Shown: positions 17,965-28,172 of the stretch, piece by piece
Position numbering within the stretch: position 1 is the first letter of the stretch
Layout of the letters: each line of letters opens with the position of its first letter
Source of the DNA: Streptomyces ferrugineus
GTDB lineage: Bacteria; Actinomycetota; Actinomycetes; Streptomycetales; Streptomycetaceae
Assembly (NCBI RefSeq): GCF_015160855.1
Contig: NZ_CP063373.1
Span: forward strand, 6,944,001-7,008,000
Length of the DNA stretch: 64,000 bases
Direction: 5' to 3'
The notes under the pieces: generated by a model
What the model saw: only the letters and a program-made list of their open reading frames with translations
Databases searched by the model: none
Told to the model about the DNA's origin: nothing
Translations under genes and position numbers: made by a program

Positions 17965-18208
17965 CTTCTTGATCGGGTCGGACAGGGTTACTCACTCTCC
18001 TTGAGGCCGCGAAAATTCCACATTGACGGAGGGCCGCAATGCTTCCGGGAAGGACGCCGCGGACGTCAAGGCACCAGCAGACGGTGCCGTTCTCTACGGG
18101 TTGCGGCGCCTCATTACTGCATCCGCTACTGCTCCACCGCCAAGCGCAGCCGCATGCGAACGCCCTCAATGGTCGTCAGGATCGCCGGGGTCACGTCCGC
18201 TGGAGTGG

Positions 18209-19541
18209 TGTATTGACGGCCACTCGGTGATCTCGTTTTGAAGCTATGCGGTGAGTTCGGTCGGGAGGACGGTCTCGTCGGTTTCTGACTCGATCGGGTG
18301 GAGGCGGGCCTTGGCCAGCAGGTCAAGTCCCATGTAGCGGCGGGCTTCGGTCCACTCGTCGTTCTGCTCGGCCAGCACGGCGCCGACCAGGCGGATGACG
18401 GCGCTGCGGTCAGGGAAGATGCCGACCACGTCGGTGCGGCGGCGGATCTCCTTGTTCAGCCGTTCCTGCGGGTTGTTCGACCAGATCTGCCGCCAGATCT
18501 CCCGCGGGAACGCGGTGAAGGCCAGCAGGTCGTGCTGGGCGGTGTCCAAGTGGGCTGCGGCCTTGGGGAACTTGGCCTCCAGCGCATCCAGGACGTGCTG
18601 CATCTGGGCCTTCACGGCGTCGGTGTCGGGTTGTTCGAAGACGGTCCGCAGCAGCGTGGCCACCCAGGGCTGGGCCGATTTCGGGACCTGGCTGAGCAGG
18701 TTGCGGGCGTAATGCGTGCGGCATCGCTGCCACGATGAGCCGGGCAGGACCGCGCCGATGGCGTCGACCAGGCCGGCGTGGGCGTCGGAGATGACCAGCT
18801 GGACGCCGGACAGGCCGCGAGCGATCAGCGAGCGCAGGAAGGCCAGCCAGCCGGCGCCGTCCTCGGCGGTGGCGACATCGATGCCGAGGATCTCGCGGTG
18901 ACCGTCCGCGTTGACGCCGACAGCGATCAGGGCGTGGACGCTGATGATCCGGCCGCCCTCACGGACCTTCTGGGTCAGCGCATCGACCCAGACGAACGCG
19001 TAAGGGCCCTGGTCCAGGGGCCGGTTGCGGAAGGCGGCGACCTGCTCGTCGAGGTGCCGGGCCATCGCTGAGACCTGCGACTTGGACAGCTGGGTGACGC
19101 CGAGCGACTCGGCGAGCTTCTCGACACGGCGGGTGGACACCCCCAGCAGGTAGGCGGTGGCGACCACCGAGATGAGGGCCTGTTCGGCCCGGCGACGTCG
19201 TTCGAGAAGCCAGTGCGGGAAGTAACTCCCGCTCCTGAGCTTGGGGATGGCGAGTTCGACGGTGCCGGCCCTCGTGTCCCACTCACGCGAGCGATATCCG
19301 TTGCGGTGATTGACTCTCTCGTCGCTGACCTGCCCGTATTCGGCATTGCAGAGCGCGTCTGCCTCCGCGGACATGAGCGCGTCGGCGAATGTCTTGATCA
19401 TCGCGCGCAGCAGATCGGGACTCGCCGCGGCGAGGTTGTCCTCGGCAAGGGCGTGCAGGGGCAGACTGTCAGGTGCGGTCATCGTGCTGATCTCCTTCGG
19501 GCTTCGACACCTCGAAGATCAGCCGGTGGCCGTTCATCTAT
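18209..19541 (-). mobile_element. IS256-family insertion sequence
   Basis: Imperfect terminal inverted repeats flank one transposase: TATTGACGGCCACTCGGTGATCTCG at the left (from ~18211) and, reading inward from ~19540, TAGATGAACGGCCACCGGCTGATC. The outer boundaries are accurate only to a few bases. Its right end lies against a truncated ISL3 transposase, suggesting it inserted into that element. Confidence 0.65.
18244..19482 (-). CDS. IS256 (Mutator-type) transposase
   Basis: A 412-residue full-length transposase with the N-terminal helical region (AEADALCNAEYGQ..HRNGYR). The DDE core includes FVWVDALTQKV, LVISDAHAGLVDAI and SNNPQERLNKEIRRRT with the final Glu. No frameshift is seen, so it may be functional and could supply activity to other copies. 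It moves the element by copy-out excision in this family. Confidence 0.92.
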   Translation of the reverse strand: MTAPDSLPLHALAEDNLAAASPDLLRAMIKTFADALMSAEADALCNAEYGQVSDERVNHRNGYRSREWDTRAGTVELAIPKLRSGSYFPHWLLERRRRAEQALISVVATAYLLGVSTRRVEKLAESLGVTQLSKSQVSAMARHLDEQVAAFRNRPLDQGPYAFVWVDALTQKVREGGRIISVHALIAVGVNADGHREILGIDVATAEDGAGWLAFLRSLIARGLSGVQLVISDAHAGLVDAIGAVLPGSSWQRCRTHYARNLLSQVPKSAQPWVATLLRTVFEQPDTDAVKAQMQHVLDALEAKFPKAAAHLDTAQHDLLAFTAFPREIWRQIWSNNPQERLNKEIRRRTDVVGIFPDRSAVIRLVGAVLAEQNDEWTEARRYMGLDLLAKARLHPIESETDETVLPTELTA

Positions 19542-19589
19542 GCGGGCATCATCCCGACGCCGGAGCAAACCCCCGGATCAGGTCGAACC

Positions 19590-21066
19590 CGTACACCATC
19601 TCCATGGACGCAACCGACGCATGCACAGCACCTACCAACGCACCCTGCAGGAACGGCCGTTGGGTCCCCGCCGGGTCATCGTCCGGCTGCGGGTACGGCG
19701 GTTCTTCTGCGACCGCAGGAGCTGTTCTCGAAAGACGTTTGTCGAGCAGGTCGGCGGGCTGACCGAGCGGCACCGCCGCTCGAGCGTCGGGCTGACGGGC
19801 TGGCTGCGGTCGATCGCGGTGGAACTCGGCGGCCGTCCGGCCGCGCGACTGTGCCGCCGCCTGCGGCTGGCCGCGGGCCGGACCCGGCTGCTCAGGTTAC
19901 TGAAGGCGCCGGCGGTGCCAGACCGTGCTCCGCGGGTGCTGGGGGTGGACGAGTTCGCGTTCCGTAAGGGCTGCACCTATGGCACCGTGCTGGTCGACGC
20001 CGAGGCCGGCCGGGTCGTGGACGTGCTGCCCGACCGCTCCTCGGAGACGTTCGCGGCCTGGCTACAGGACCATCCCGGCGCGGAGATCATCTGCCGTGAC
20101 CGGGCCACCGCCTACACCAAGGCGATCAAGGAGGCCGCCCCTGGCGCCCTGGAAGTCGCTGATCGCTGGCATTTGCTGCAGAACCTGTCCGCCGCGGTGG
20201 AGAAGACCTGTCACCAGCACCGCGACTGCCTGCGCAAACACCCCGGACAAGAGCCGGAGCTGACGGTGCCGGAACCGGTCTCGATGAAACTGCCGGTGCC
20301 GGAACTGCCCCGCACCCAGATCATCGAGCGGACCCGTCACCGCTATGAGGACGTCCACCGCTTGGTGGACGAGGGCTGGACGATCAGCGCGATCGCCCGG
20401 CGGCTGAACCTGGACCGCAAGACCGTACGCCGCTTCCGCGACACCGACCTCGACCAACTGCTCGTCTCCGCCCGCGATCGCCGCCCCAACGGGGTGCTGG
20501 AGCCGTTCAAGGCATACCTCAACGCTCGCTTCATCAAGACCCAGGGCCAGGTCAGCGGGACCCGCCTGTTCCACGAGATCCACGAACGCGGCTACCGGGG
20601 CAGCCGCCAGGTCGTTCGCAAGCACCTCGCCGCCCTGCGGGCGGGCACAGCCGAACCGGTCCGGGCCGACATACCCAGCCCTCGCAAGATCACCTCCTGG
20701 ATCATGCGCCCACGCGAGACTCTGACCGAGAGCCAGGACCAGCGGCTCCTTCAGGTCCGGCTCGCCTGCTCGGACATCAGCCGGGCCTGCGACCTTGCCC
20801 GCGCCTTCGCCGACCTGGTACGTCACCGGCGTGGATACCTGCTGCTGGAGTGGATCCGCCAGGCCGAGCAGGACGCGCCGAAGCCGATGCAGGGCTTCGC
20901 CGGGTTCCTCCGTCAGGACCTCGACGCCGTCATCGCCGGGCTCACCCCGCCGTGGAGTTCTGGCGTGGTCAAAGGGCACGTGAACCGGGTCAAAACGCTC
21001 AAGAGAGCGATGTATGGCCGGGCCTCGTTCGAACTCCTCCGGACCCGCATCCTCACCCAGCCATGA
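19590..21066 (+). pseudogene. ISL3-family transposase, N-terminally truncated
   Basis: The reading frame matches ISL3 transposases from the end of the zinc-finger region (RRMHSTYQRTLQERPLGPRR) to the C-terminus, including [27 protein letters not shown], an HTH (WTISAIARRLNLDRKTVRRF) and the terminal GHVNRVKTLKRAMYGRASF block. About the first 40-50 residues with the CxxC finger are missing, next to the IS256 right end. GAGCATCACGGAGCC (21065-21079), overlapping the stop codon, is the probable right inverted repeat. Confidence 0.75.
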
Positions 21067-21093
21067 GCATCACGGAGCCGCGGGGGGACTCTC

Positions 21094-21666
21094 TCAGCGG
21101 TTTGTGCCAAGGAACAGGGCGGCCAGACGGGGAAGCCGACGGCTCATCTCCTTGTCGTCGTCGAAGTCGAAATCCTCGCCCATATCAACCGCGTCGCCGC
21201 TCTCTGCATCAGCCCCTCGGAAGATCTGCCAGGCTTCGTAGAAGGCATCCGCATCACCCGTGATCCGTTCGAACGCCCCGCTGGCTGCATAGTTCACGTC
21301 CTCGTAGAACAGCACCTCGGAACGGTCCCGGACGTTGGCCGCCTGGATCACATCAGGGTGCGCAGCGAGGTTGTCGGGGCCAGTGGCCACGCGCTGATAC
21401 CACTCACGGCCCAAAGCGATCACACCAGCGCGGAAGTCGATGAAACTGTCGTCGGAGCACCCACCCCCGATGAGGTAAGCCGCCGCCCACACGTCCCACC
21501 GGTACAGGGCGTCATGCAGTTCGTCGAAGCGTTCCGCATACTCCAGGATCTCCTGCCGCGGTCTATCCGCGAGCTGCCTGACGAGAACCTCGTCAAGCAG
21601 CTCGCCTGCTTCGGCTGCCCCGGCCCGAGCGGCTTCGATGACGTCCCAGAACGTGTCAATGTCCAT
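21094..21666 (-). CDS. DUF4240 domain protein
   Basis: A 190-residue soluble acidic protein starting MDIDTFWDVIEAARAG. The DUF4240 pattern is clear: W near the N-terminus, RWDVWAAAYLIGGGCSDDSFIDFRAG and GREWYQRV. The C-terminus is very acidic (GEDFDFDDDKEMSRR). The family is widespread in Streptomyces, often near toxins or regulators, with no established function. Here it is island cargo between two transposases. The longer upstream reading frame has no ribosome site. Confidence 0.75.
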   Translation of the reverse strand: MDIDTFWDVIEAARAGAAEAGELLDEVLVRQLADRPRQEILEYAERFDELHDALYRWDVWAAAYLIGGGCSDDSFIDFRAGVIALGREWYQRVATGPDNLAAHPDVIQAANVRDRSEVLFYEDVNYAASGAFERITGDADAFYEAWQIFRGADAESGDAVDMGEDFDFDDDKEMSRRLPRLAALFLGTNR

Positions 21667-22048
21667 GACCGCGCACTCTGCCACGCCCCTATGACAATCG
21701 ATCCTGGCCACCCTGCCGACACCTGGCCGTTCACGGAAGCGCGGACAGAGCCACTTTCGAATATCGCCATCAGCGCGATGTCGCACCCTTCCGCGGGCCG
21801 GGCATTGCGACGGGTAACAGGCGCGGACGGAGCTCCGTTGCAGCGGCCAAGCGGACTACCGGCCGGCCTCCTGTGCGCGCTCGGAACGCGAGCGATGAAC
21901 GCCGCCGCTCGGTGAGGTGCAGCGCGCGCCCGGCGGCCTAGCTGTACTCGGCCGGGAGGTTGGTGACACGCCCGCTACCGGTTGTTGATCATGGAGGGAC
22001 CTCCGGGCGTAGTGGAGATTGCCGTCTTCACTCACCTCGGAGGTCCTG
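21667..22048. other. Gene-free stretch between DUF4240 and IS481 genes
   Basis: No convincing ORF or RNA gene. It should hold the promoter of the DUF4240 gene and the left end of the IS481 element. A GGAGG-GA-CCTCC dyad lies near 21990-22005, close to where that left end is expected. Confidence 0.4.
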
Positions 22049-23014
22049 GTGGCCCACGCTAATGCCCGGCTGACCTTTCACGGCAGATGCCTGCTGGTGC
22101 GTCGCGTTGTCTTCGACCGGCGCCCGGTCGCGCACGTCGCCAAGGAACTGGGAGTCTCCCGGCAGTGTGCTCACCGCTGGGTCAATCGCTATCGGGTCGA
22201 GGGCTGGCCGGGGCTGCACGATCGCTCCAGCCGCCCCCGCACCTGCCCCACACGCACGCCGGCCGAGGTCGAGGAGCGTGTTCTTCAGGCCCGCCGACGC
22301 CTGCGCCGGGGACCCGAGCAGATCAGCGAGGCCACCGGGGTTCCGGCCCGGACCGTGACCCGGATCCTGCGCCGCCACCACATGCCGCCCCTGGCAGCCT
22401 GCGACCCGCTCACCGGGCAGGTCATCCGGGCGGTGCGCAAAAGCGCCGCACGCTACGAGTACAACCAGCCAGGCGGCCTGGTCCACGTGGACGTGAAGAA
22501 GCTCGGCAAAATCCCCGACGGCGGCGGCTGGCGCGCCCACGGCCGCAGCGAGGACGTCCGCGGCCGCGGCATCGGCTACGACTACGTGCACGCCGCCGTG
22601 GACGACCACTCCCGCCTGGCCTACGCCGAAATCCTGGCCGACGAGAAAGGCGTCACCTGCGCCGCGTTCCTCACCCGCGCGGCCGCGTTCTTCGCCGGCC
22701 ACGGCATCGCCCGCATCGAGCGCGTGATGACCGACAACGCCCGCAACTACCGCACCTCCGGCTCCTTCCGCGACGCCTGCCAAACCCTGGGCGCACAGCA
22801 GAAGTTCACCCGGCCCCACTGCCCATGGACCAACGGCAAGGTCGAACGCTTCAACCGCACCCTGCAGGCCGAATGGGCCTACCACCAGGTCTTTGCCAGC
22901 AACACCGAACGCGCCGACGCACTCGCACCCTGGCTGCAGTTCTACAACACTGGCCGCCGACACACCGCGCTCGGCGGCCAGCCACCAATCAGCCGACTGT
23001 CACCAAAGTCATGA
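22049..23014 (+). CDS. IS481-family transposase
   Basis: A 321-residue transposase. GTG 22049 follows GGAGG. Two N-terminal helix-turn-helix regions (VAHVAKELGVSRQCAHRWVNRY and a second near ~85) precede the rve integrase core: LVHVDVKKLG (Asp), VMTDNARNYRT (Asp) and NGKVERFNRTLQAEWAY (Glu). The frame is intact. Terminal inverted repeats could not be fixed by eye. Confidence 0.9.
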   Translation: MAHANARLTFHGRCLLVRRVVFDRRPVAHVAKELGVSRQCAHRWVNRYRVEGWPGLHDRSSRPRTCPTRTPAEVEERVLQARRRLRRGPEQISEATGVPARTVTRILRRHHMPPLAACDPLTGQVIRAVRKSAARYEYNQPGGLVHVDVKKLGKIPDGGGWRAHGRSEDVRGRGIGYDYVHAAVDDHSRLAYAEILADEKGVTCAAFLTRAAAFFAGHGIARIERVMTDNARNYRTSGSFRDACQTLGAQQKFTRPHCPWTNGKVERFNRTLQAEWAYHQVFASNTERADALAPWLQFYNTGRRHTALGGQPPISRLSPKS

Positions 23015-23274
23015 CCGGGTACACCTAGCGCAGTCCGTGCAGGCGGTGTCATACGGCCCCGGCGCCGGCGCTCCGTCTTGGCCCTGCGTTCCGCGAGGGT
23101 GGGCTCGATCCGCTCGCAGTGGGGGCCTCGACTCAGCGCCTGTACCGGTGTGGGCGTCGATGACACAGTTCTTGCCCGCCACGGCCTGGCAGCCTCCCAA
23201 TGGAGAAGTCAAGCCGCGTGGGGCCAGTCATAACCCCGTTGAGGCCGTTCGTGATCTCTCCTAGGTTGGCCCGC

Positions 23275-24141
23275 GTGACGATCGAGGTGCCCTACCAGCC
23301 GCTTCCGATTCATCAGTCAGACGTGCGCTATGCCCATGGCCCCGACTCCGCCGTGCGGCCAGGCGTACCCGTCGGCGAGACGATCGAGTTCGACTGGAGC
23401 GACAGCGAGATCTACCCGGGAACGTCACGGAAGTTCTGGGTGCATGTGCCCGCGCGGTACAACCCGTCGGAGCCGGCGTCGCTGATGGTGTTCCAGGACG
23501 GATGGTGGTACCTGGACCCTGAAGGGGAGGTCCGCGGCGCAATCGTTCTGGACAATCTCGTCCACCGCGGTGACATCCCGGTCACCATCGGCGTGTTCGT
23601 CGACCCGGGTGTCTTCCCAGATGACGAGGATCCGAAGAACCGCAACACCGAGTACGACGCCTACGACGATCGGTACGTCAGTTTCCTCCTGACAGAGATC
23701 ATCCCTGAGGTCACGAAGCACTACTCGATCGCCGAGGACCCGGACCGCTGGGGCATCTGCGGTGGCAGTAGCGGCGGGAACTGCGCCTTTACCGCAGCGT
23801 GGCTGCGCCCGGACAAATTCCGCCGGGTGATCGGGTACTTGTCCAGCTTCACGCAGATGCCAGGCGGCAACCCATACCCCGAACTCATCCCCGGCGTCCC
23901 TCGCAAGCCGCTGCGCGTCTTCATGCAAGCGGGCCATCGTGACCTGCGCTGGAACGAGCCCGAGGCAAACTGGCTCGCCCACAACCTGCTCGTCGCGGCC
24001 GCGCTCGCGGAAGCCGGCTACGACTTCCGCCTCGTCCTGGGCGATGGCGGCCACAGCCCCAACCACGGCGGCGTCCTGCTTCCCGACGCCCTGCGCTGGT
24101 TGTGGCGGTCGGACGATCACCCGGACCAACCGGTGGGCTGA
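23275..24141 (+). CDS. Enterochelin-esterase-like alpha/beta hydrolase
   Basis: A 288-residue esterase of the Fes/putative-esterase (D) family. It has an N-terminal strand region ending in SRKFWVHVPARYNP, VFQDGWWYLDP, the nucleophile elbow GICGGSSGGNCAF (Ser) and a C-terminal GDGGHSPNHGG histidine. There is no signal peptide, so it is probably cytoplasmic. GTG 23275 is the most likely start; upstream alternatives extend into spacer DNA. It sits among transposases as cargo; the 3' end abuts an IS110 remnant. Possible substrates include siderophore, sugar or lactone esters. Confidence 0.75.
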   Translation: MTIEVPYQPLPIHQSDVRYAHGPDSAVRPGVPVGETIEFDWSDSEIYPGTSRKFWVHVPARYNPSEPASLMVFQDGWWYLDPEGEVRGAIVLDNLVHRGDIPVTIGVFVDPGVFPDDEDPKNRNTEYDAYDDRYVSFLLTEIIPEVTKHYSIAEDPDRWGICGGSSGGNCAFTAAWLRPDKFRRVIGYLSSFTQMPGGNPYPELIPGVPRKPLRVFMQAGHRDLRWNEPEANWLAHNLLVAAALAEAGYDFRLVLGDGGHSPNHGGVLLPDALRWLWRSDDHPDQPVG

Positions 24142-24670
24142 GACGCGACGACTTCGCAGAAGCGGCCGTCCCGGATCAGGGCCCACAAGACGTCGACTCT
24201 GCGCCGGGCGGGGGCGATTACCGCCTGAGAGTGGCGTTCGCCCACGGCGCCCTTACGGTCGTAATACGTCCGGGAGTTGGGTCGTAGCGCACGCTCATCA
24301 GGGCGGACATGTAGAAGAGGCGCTGGAGACCCCGGTGGTAGTGGCGCGGCCGGTGCAGGTTGCCGTTCCGCTTCCCGGAATCGTGCGGTGCCGGAGCCAG
24401 GCCGGCGAAGGCCGCGAGCCCGTCCGGACTGGCGAAGTCCGAGAGGTCGTTGCCGATCGTGGCGAGGAACTCGCCACCCAGCAGCGGACCGATGCCGGGC
24501 AGGCTGGCCACGTTCTCGGCGAGCTCGTGCGTCCGGAACCCGGCCTCGATGAGCCGGTCGACCTCGGCGACCTTCTCGTTGAGGGTCTGGACCTCCTCGG
24601 CGAGCGTCCGAATGAGCTGGGCGATCACAGTTTCGCCGGGCACGACGGTGTGCTGCCTGGCTTCGTTCAC
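24142..24670 (-). pseudogene. IS110-family transposase remnant
   Basis: The C-terminal Transposase_20 region is recognisable: VASLPGIGPLLGGEFLATIG, FASPDGLAAFAGLAPAP and a YHRGLQRLFYMSALMS block. The N-terminal DEDD catalytic half is absent. A frameshift near 24255-24265 separates this from the ending SRTYYDRKGAVGERH..., which is in another frame. This is an inactive relic. Confidence 0.75.
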
Positions 24671-24922
24671 GTTCGGCGGCAGCGTTTGTCGATCGGATTG
24701 AACAGCAGTTGGTGATCAGCGGGCCAACGGATGTTCACGAAAAATGGGCTCTGGCACAGATCTTGGGGAGCGGTCGCGGAGCGTCACCGCGGCGTTCGAA
24801 TACAAGGACCCAGATTCGCGTGAGACGGCGTGCGCCTTCCCGCCCTGCAGCAGGGAGTGGCGCTCCGTCAGCTCCGCACTCGGCCTCTCTGGCAACCACG
24901 GCGAGCGGTGACGGTGCTGGTC

Positions 24923-26511
24923 ATGCAGGCCAGCGCAACGTTCTGGGACTCGCTCGCGTTCGACGGAATCGACGACGTGAACGTCGAAGCGGTGACCGCC
25001 GCCTTCGGCACGGTCGACGTCACGGCCAGAGGCCGGGCACCCGAGGCAGCATGTCCGGACTGCGGCCGCTCCTCGAACCGAGTGCACGACTCCTACCAGC
25101 GCAGACTGAAGGATCTGCCGCTCGCTGAACAGAGTGTCGTGATCCATCTGACGGTCCGGCGCTTCATCTGCAGCACGGACAACTGCCCGCGTCGCACCTT
25201 CGCCGAGCCGTTCGCTCAGTTGACCGCCCCGTACGCGCGCTTCACCACGCGGCTGGGCCACGTCCTGGAGCGCGTCGGGCTCGCACTCTCCGGACGAGCC
25301 GGCGCCCGGCTGACCGCCCAACTTAGCTTCCCGGTGGGACGGATGACCCTGCTGCGCAGGGTCATGGCGCTACCCGACCCGCAGCCCAGCACGCCGCGAG
25401 TGCTGGGCGTGGACGACTTCGCCACCCGCCGTGGGCAGACCTACTCCACCGTCTTGACCTGCGGAGAGACCCATCGCGTGGTGGACGTGCTTCCGACGCG
25501 CGACTCCGGACCGCTGGCGGCCTGGCTGGCTACTCATCCGGGCGTGGAGATCATCTGCCGGGACCGGGCGGGGCCTATGCCGAGGGCGCTCGGCTCGGCG
25601 CTCTCGCCGCGATACAGGTCGCCGACCGGTTCCACCTGTGGCAGGGCATCGGCCGAGCCGTGGAAACGTGTGTCGCCGCCCACCGCGAATGCCTGAACGG
25701 ACCAACACCATCAAGACGAACGGACGATAAGGCGTCGACCAGCGACTCGGTGCGCGGCGGACCGGACCTTGATGGCAGGCGAGCCCAGCGCAAGAAGGCC
25801 GCGCACGCCCTGGTCCACGAGCTGCTCGCTCGGGGGCACTCCCGCCGGGCGATCGCCCGGCATCTGGGCTGGGGACTCAACACCGTGCTGCGCTACGCAC
25901 GTGCTCCCACCTGGCAGGACACCCTCCGGGAGAACCGTCCCCGGCCCAGTCGTCTGGACCCCTACAAGCCCTATCTGGAGCGTCGGTTCGCTGCGGGATG
26001 CACGAACGTCACCCGCCTGCATCGCGAGCTGATCGCTGAGAACGCGCCCGTCACCTATCAGATGGTCCGTGCCTACATTGCCACCCTGTGCGCCACACCG
26101 CCGCAGGCACCGCCCCCGCCGCCGACCGTGCGGCGGGTCACCGGCTGGCTCACCCGTCACCCCTCAACCCTGAGCGAGGACGAGCGCGCCGCGTTGAAGG
26201 ACGCCTTGGCTCGCTGTCCTGAACTGGATATTGCGGCCGAACATGTCCGCGGTTTCGGCGAGATCCTGGCTCACCGGCTGGGTCCCACACTCCCCGCATG
26301 GATCTCCGCCGTCGACACGAGCCAACTGCCCGGCCTGACCAACTTCGCCCTCCACCTGCTCCGAGACCTCAACGCGGTGACAGCCGGCCTCACCCTGCAC
26401 TGGAGCTCCGGCGGCACGGAAGGCGCCGTGAACCGCATCAAGAAGATCAAGAGGCAGCTCTACGGCCGTGCCGGCTTCGAACTACTACGCAAGATGATCC
26501 TGCTCCAATAG
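24923..26511 (+). pseudogene. ISL3-family transposase, frameshifted
   Basis: The N-terminal half has the [18 protein letters not shown] zinc finger, the [11 protein letters not shown] second finger and [19 protein letters not shown]. The reading frame shifts at a G run near 25567-25570 (CGGGCGGGGCC): one base fewer than needed to read [12 protein letters not shown]. The rest, with [16 protein letters not shown], an HTH (HSRRAIARHLGWGLNTVLRY) and EGAVNRIKKIKRQLYGR, is complete in the other frame. A single-base deletion or sequencing error in the homopolymer are both possible. Confidence 0.8.
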
Positions 26512-26618
26512 CGTCTCGCCCCAGGCTCTGCGGCCAATCCTGATCACGCCAGCGAGTGTGGCGGGCTGAGAAGATCGCCGCAAGGCCAGAGATTCCGTCG
26601 AGACTACAAAGGACAGGG

Positions 26619-27074
26619 ATGTCGAGGAGACTGCCCGTAGACCGGGCCCAGGAGCGACTTCAACATGAGCTGAGCTCTGGACAGCAGCCCTTCGCCGAAC
26701 TGGACTTGGACGAGGTGTGGCTCAGGTTCGTACGCTTCGGCTCCCAACGCTTCGATACCGCGAACACGCCCGACGCTGATGGCCTTCTCTTCCAGTACGG
26801 GACTCACGCTTTCGAAGGGCCGCCCGTTTTCACGCTGGACCTTGTCCGGCAGTTCGAGATCAACGACGCTTCCGGCGAGCATGATCATTACATCCAGCTC
26901 CACTGCGAACTTCGATACGAGCCCGTCCCCCAACTTCGGTCCCTGGAGCACTTCGTGTCCTGGTTCTTCCACGACACGGACAACGAACTCGACGGCCTTG
27001 GCCGTCAGGAATTCTGGACAATCATCCGCAACTTCCATCCCAAGGAACTCAAGGTCTACCAAGAACAAGTGTGA
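26619..27074 (+). CDS. Passenger hypothetical protein inside ISL3 element
   Basis: A 151-residue soluble protein beginning MSRRLPVDRAQERLQHELSSG. It is acidic and aromatic-rich (FVSWFFHDTDNELDGLGRQEFWTIIRNF). ATG 26619 follows AGGACAGGG. Base composition is less GC-rich than its neighbours. I do not recognise a family; it looks like a small folded domain, perhaps immunity- or SMI1-like in character, but this is a guess. It lies between the transposase and the right inverted repeat, so it would move with the element. Confidence 0.6.
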   Translation: MSRRLPVDRAQERLQHELSSGQQPFAELDLDEVWLRFVRFGSQRFDTANTPDADGLLFQYGTHAFEGPPVFTLDLVRQFEINDASGEHDHYIQLHCELRYEPVPQLRSLEHFVSWFFHDTDNELDGLGRQEFWTIIRNFHPKELKVYQEQV

Positions 27075-27212
27075 TCACAGACGCGGAGCGACCTGCCCGA
27101 TGACGCTCCGCAACCGCTCCCCAAGATCTGTGCCAGAGCCGAGAAGTGATGTCACCTGCCGGTCATCTCGGCAGCCCGCTCGGGGTAATCGGGGCATCGA
27201 GGCGAGTCAAGA

Positions 27213-27935
27213 TCACCGACTGGTAGTTGTTCTGTCCTGCTGTCGGCAGATGATCGCCCCGATGGCCATTAGCGCCAGGAAGGTGCTCATCACCACCGCC
27301 ATGGGGGTGGCGCTGCGAGTGCCGAAGAGGCCGATGAGGGGGGAGGCTGCGGCGCCGAAGGAGAACTGGGCTACGCCCAGCAGTGCTGACATCGTGCCTG
27401 GGGCGGTCCGGCCGCGGCTCTGGCCCACGGCGCTCAAGCCGGGGAAGAGGAAACCGAACGAGGCGACAGTGATCAGCAAGCACAGGCCGCCGACGCCAGG
27501 GTCGGTGTGCGTGGGGTCGGGTACGCCGAGGTAGGCGTTCGGGCCGAGGCGTTCCGCGTCCTCACTGTGGTAGCTCCAAGGCGGGAGGCGGTCGGTGCCC
27601 GCCGGTACGAGGGCGTAGTACAGGCCCCACCGGGTGTCGGCGAACGCCGGCCCGCCGGGCAGTACCTGACCGAGGTAGGCGTCGATGCCCCGCAGGTCGT
27701 CGCTGTCGGCGGCGGCCTGAACGAGGCCAGCGGTGAAGCGGACCGCGGTAAAGCGGACGCCACACCGGAGCAGCGCGATCCCGCCCCTGTCCCACTCCCT
27801 GCGGGCCCGTTGCGGATCGTCAGCAGCGGCCAGGAGCCACGGTACGGCCGTCAGCCCCAGATCCGGTCTGGGCTCGACGAGGAAGTCGGTCTGTGGCTGG
27901 ACGGGCCGGAGAGCGGGTGTGGTGTCCGGGGTCAT
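27213..27935 (-). CDS. Chimeric ORF: bifunctional-primase-like N-terminus fused to MFS transporter tail
   Basis: The first ~150 residues (MTPDTTPALRPVQPQTDF... LLRCGVRFTAVRF... YLGVPDP) resemble the short soluble proteins that accompany XRE regulators in Streptomyces. From about residue 150 (GGLCLLITVASFGFLFPGLSAVGQ) the sequence becomes the last two or three membrane helices of a Bcr/CflA-type drug exporter, in frame. CGGAGG precedes the ATG. The junction near 27490 is most simply a deletion that joined two genes. A functional product is unlikely. Confidence 0.6.
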   Translation of the reverse strand: MTPDTTPALRPVQPQTDFLVEPRPDLGLTAVPWLLAAADDPQRARREWDRGGIALLRCGVRFTAVRFTAGLVQAAADSDDLRGIDAYLGQVLPGGPAFADTRWGLYYALVPAGTDRLPPWSYHSEDAERLGPNAYLGVPDPTHTDPGVGGLCLLITVASFGFLFPGLSAVGQSRGRTAPGTMSALLGVAQFSFGAAASPLIGLFGTRSATPMAVVMSTFLALMAIGAIICRQQDRTTTSR

Positions 27936-28172
27936 GCGATGGCCTCCGCGGGTCGGCTGACGTGCCCGAAGGCTGCGTCGAGATGGAGTCGTCACGTCAC
28001 GGTCCAGGCAAGCAGCATCGCGGGGGCGGCTGCGACGCCGGAGCGATGTAAGAGCGATGAAAGAACCGGGCGTTGGTGGGTGCTCTCTGCCAAGGCCGGG
28101 GCACGAACAAGGTAGGGGCGGTACGGTCCCCCGTAACCTCTCCCGTCACGTCGGATGCTGCCCGGAGCCGAT

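Larger units (their letters stand above)
24747..27140 (+). mobile_element. ISL3-family element with 40-bp inverted repeats and passenger gene
   Basis: Nearly perfect 40-bp terminal inverted repeats (24747-24786 and 27101-27140, one mismatch) start GGCTCTGGCACAGATCTTGG. They enclose a frameshifted ISL3 transposase and a downstream 151-codon gene unrelated to transposition. The flanking octamers GAAAAATG and GAGAAGTG are similar but not identical, so a target duplication is uncertain. Confidence 0.85.

Noticed and set aside
18003..18243. Small ORFs between integrase and IS256 (possible xis)
   Set aside because: No HTH signature or ribosome site in any frame; more likely a relic.
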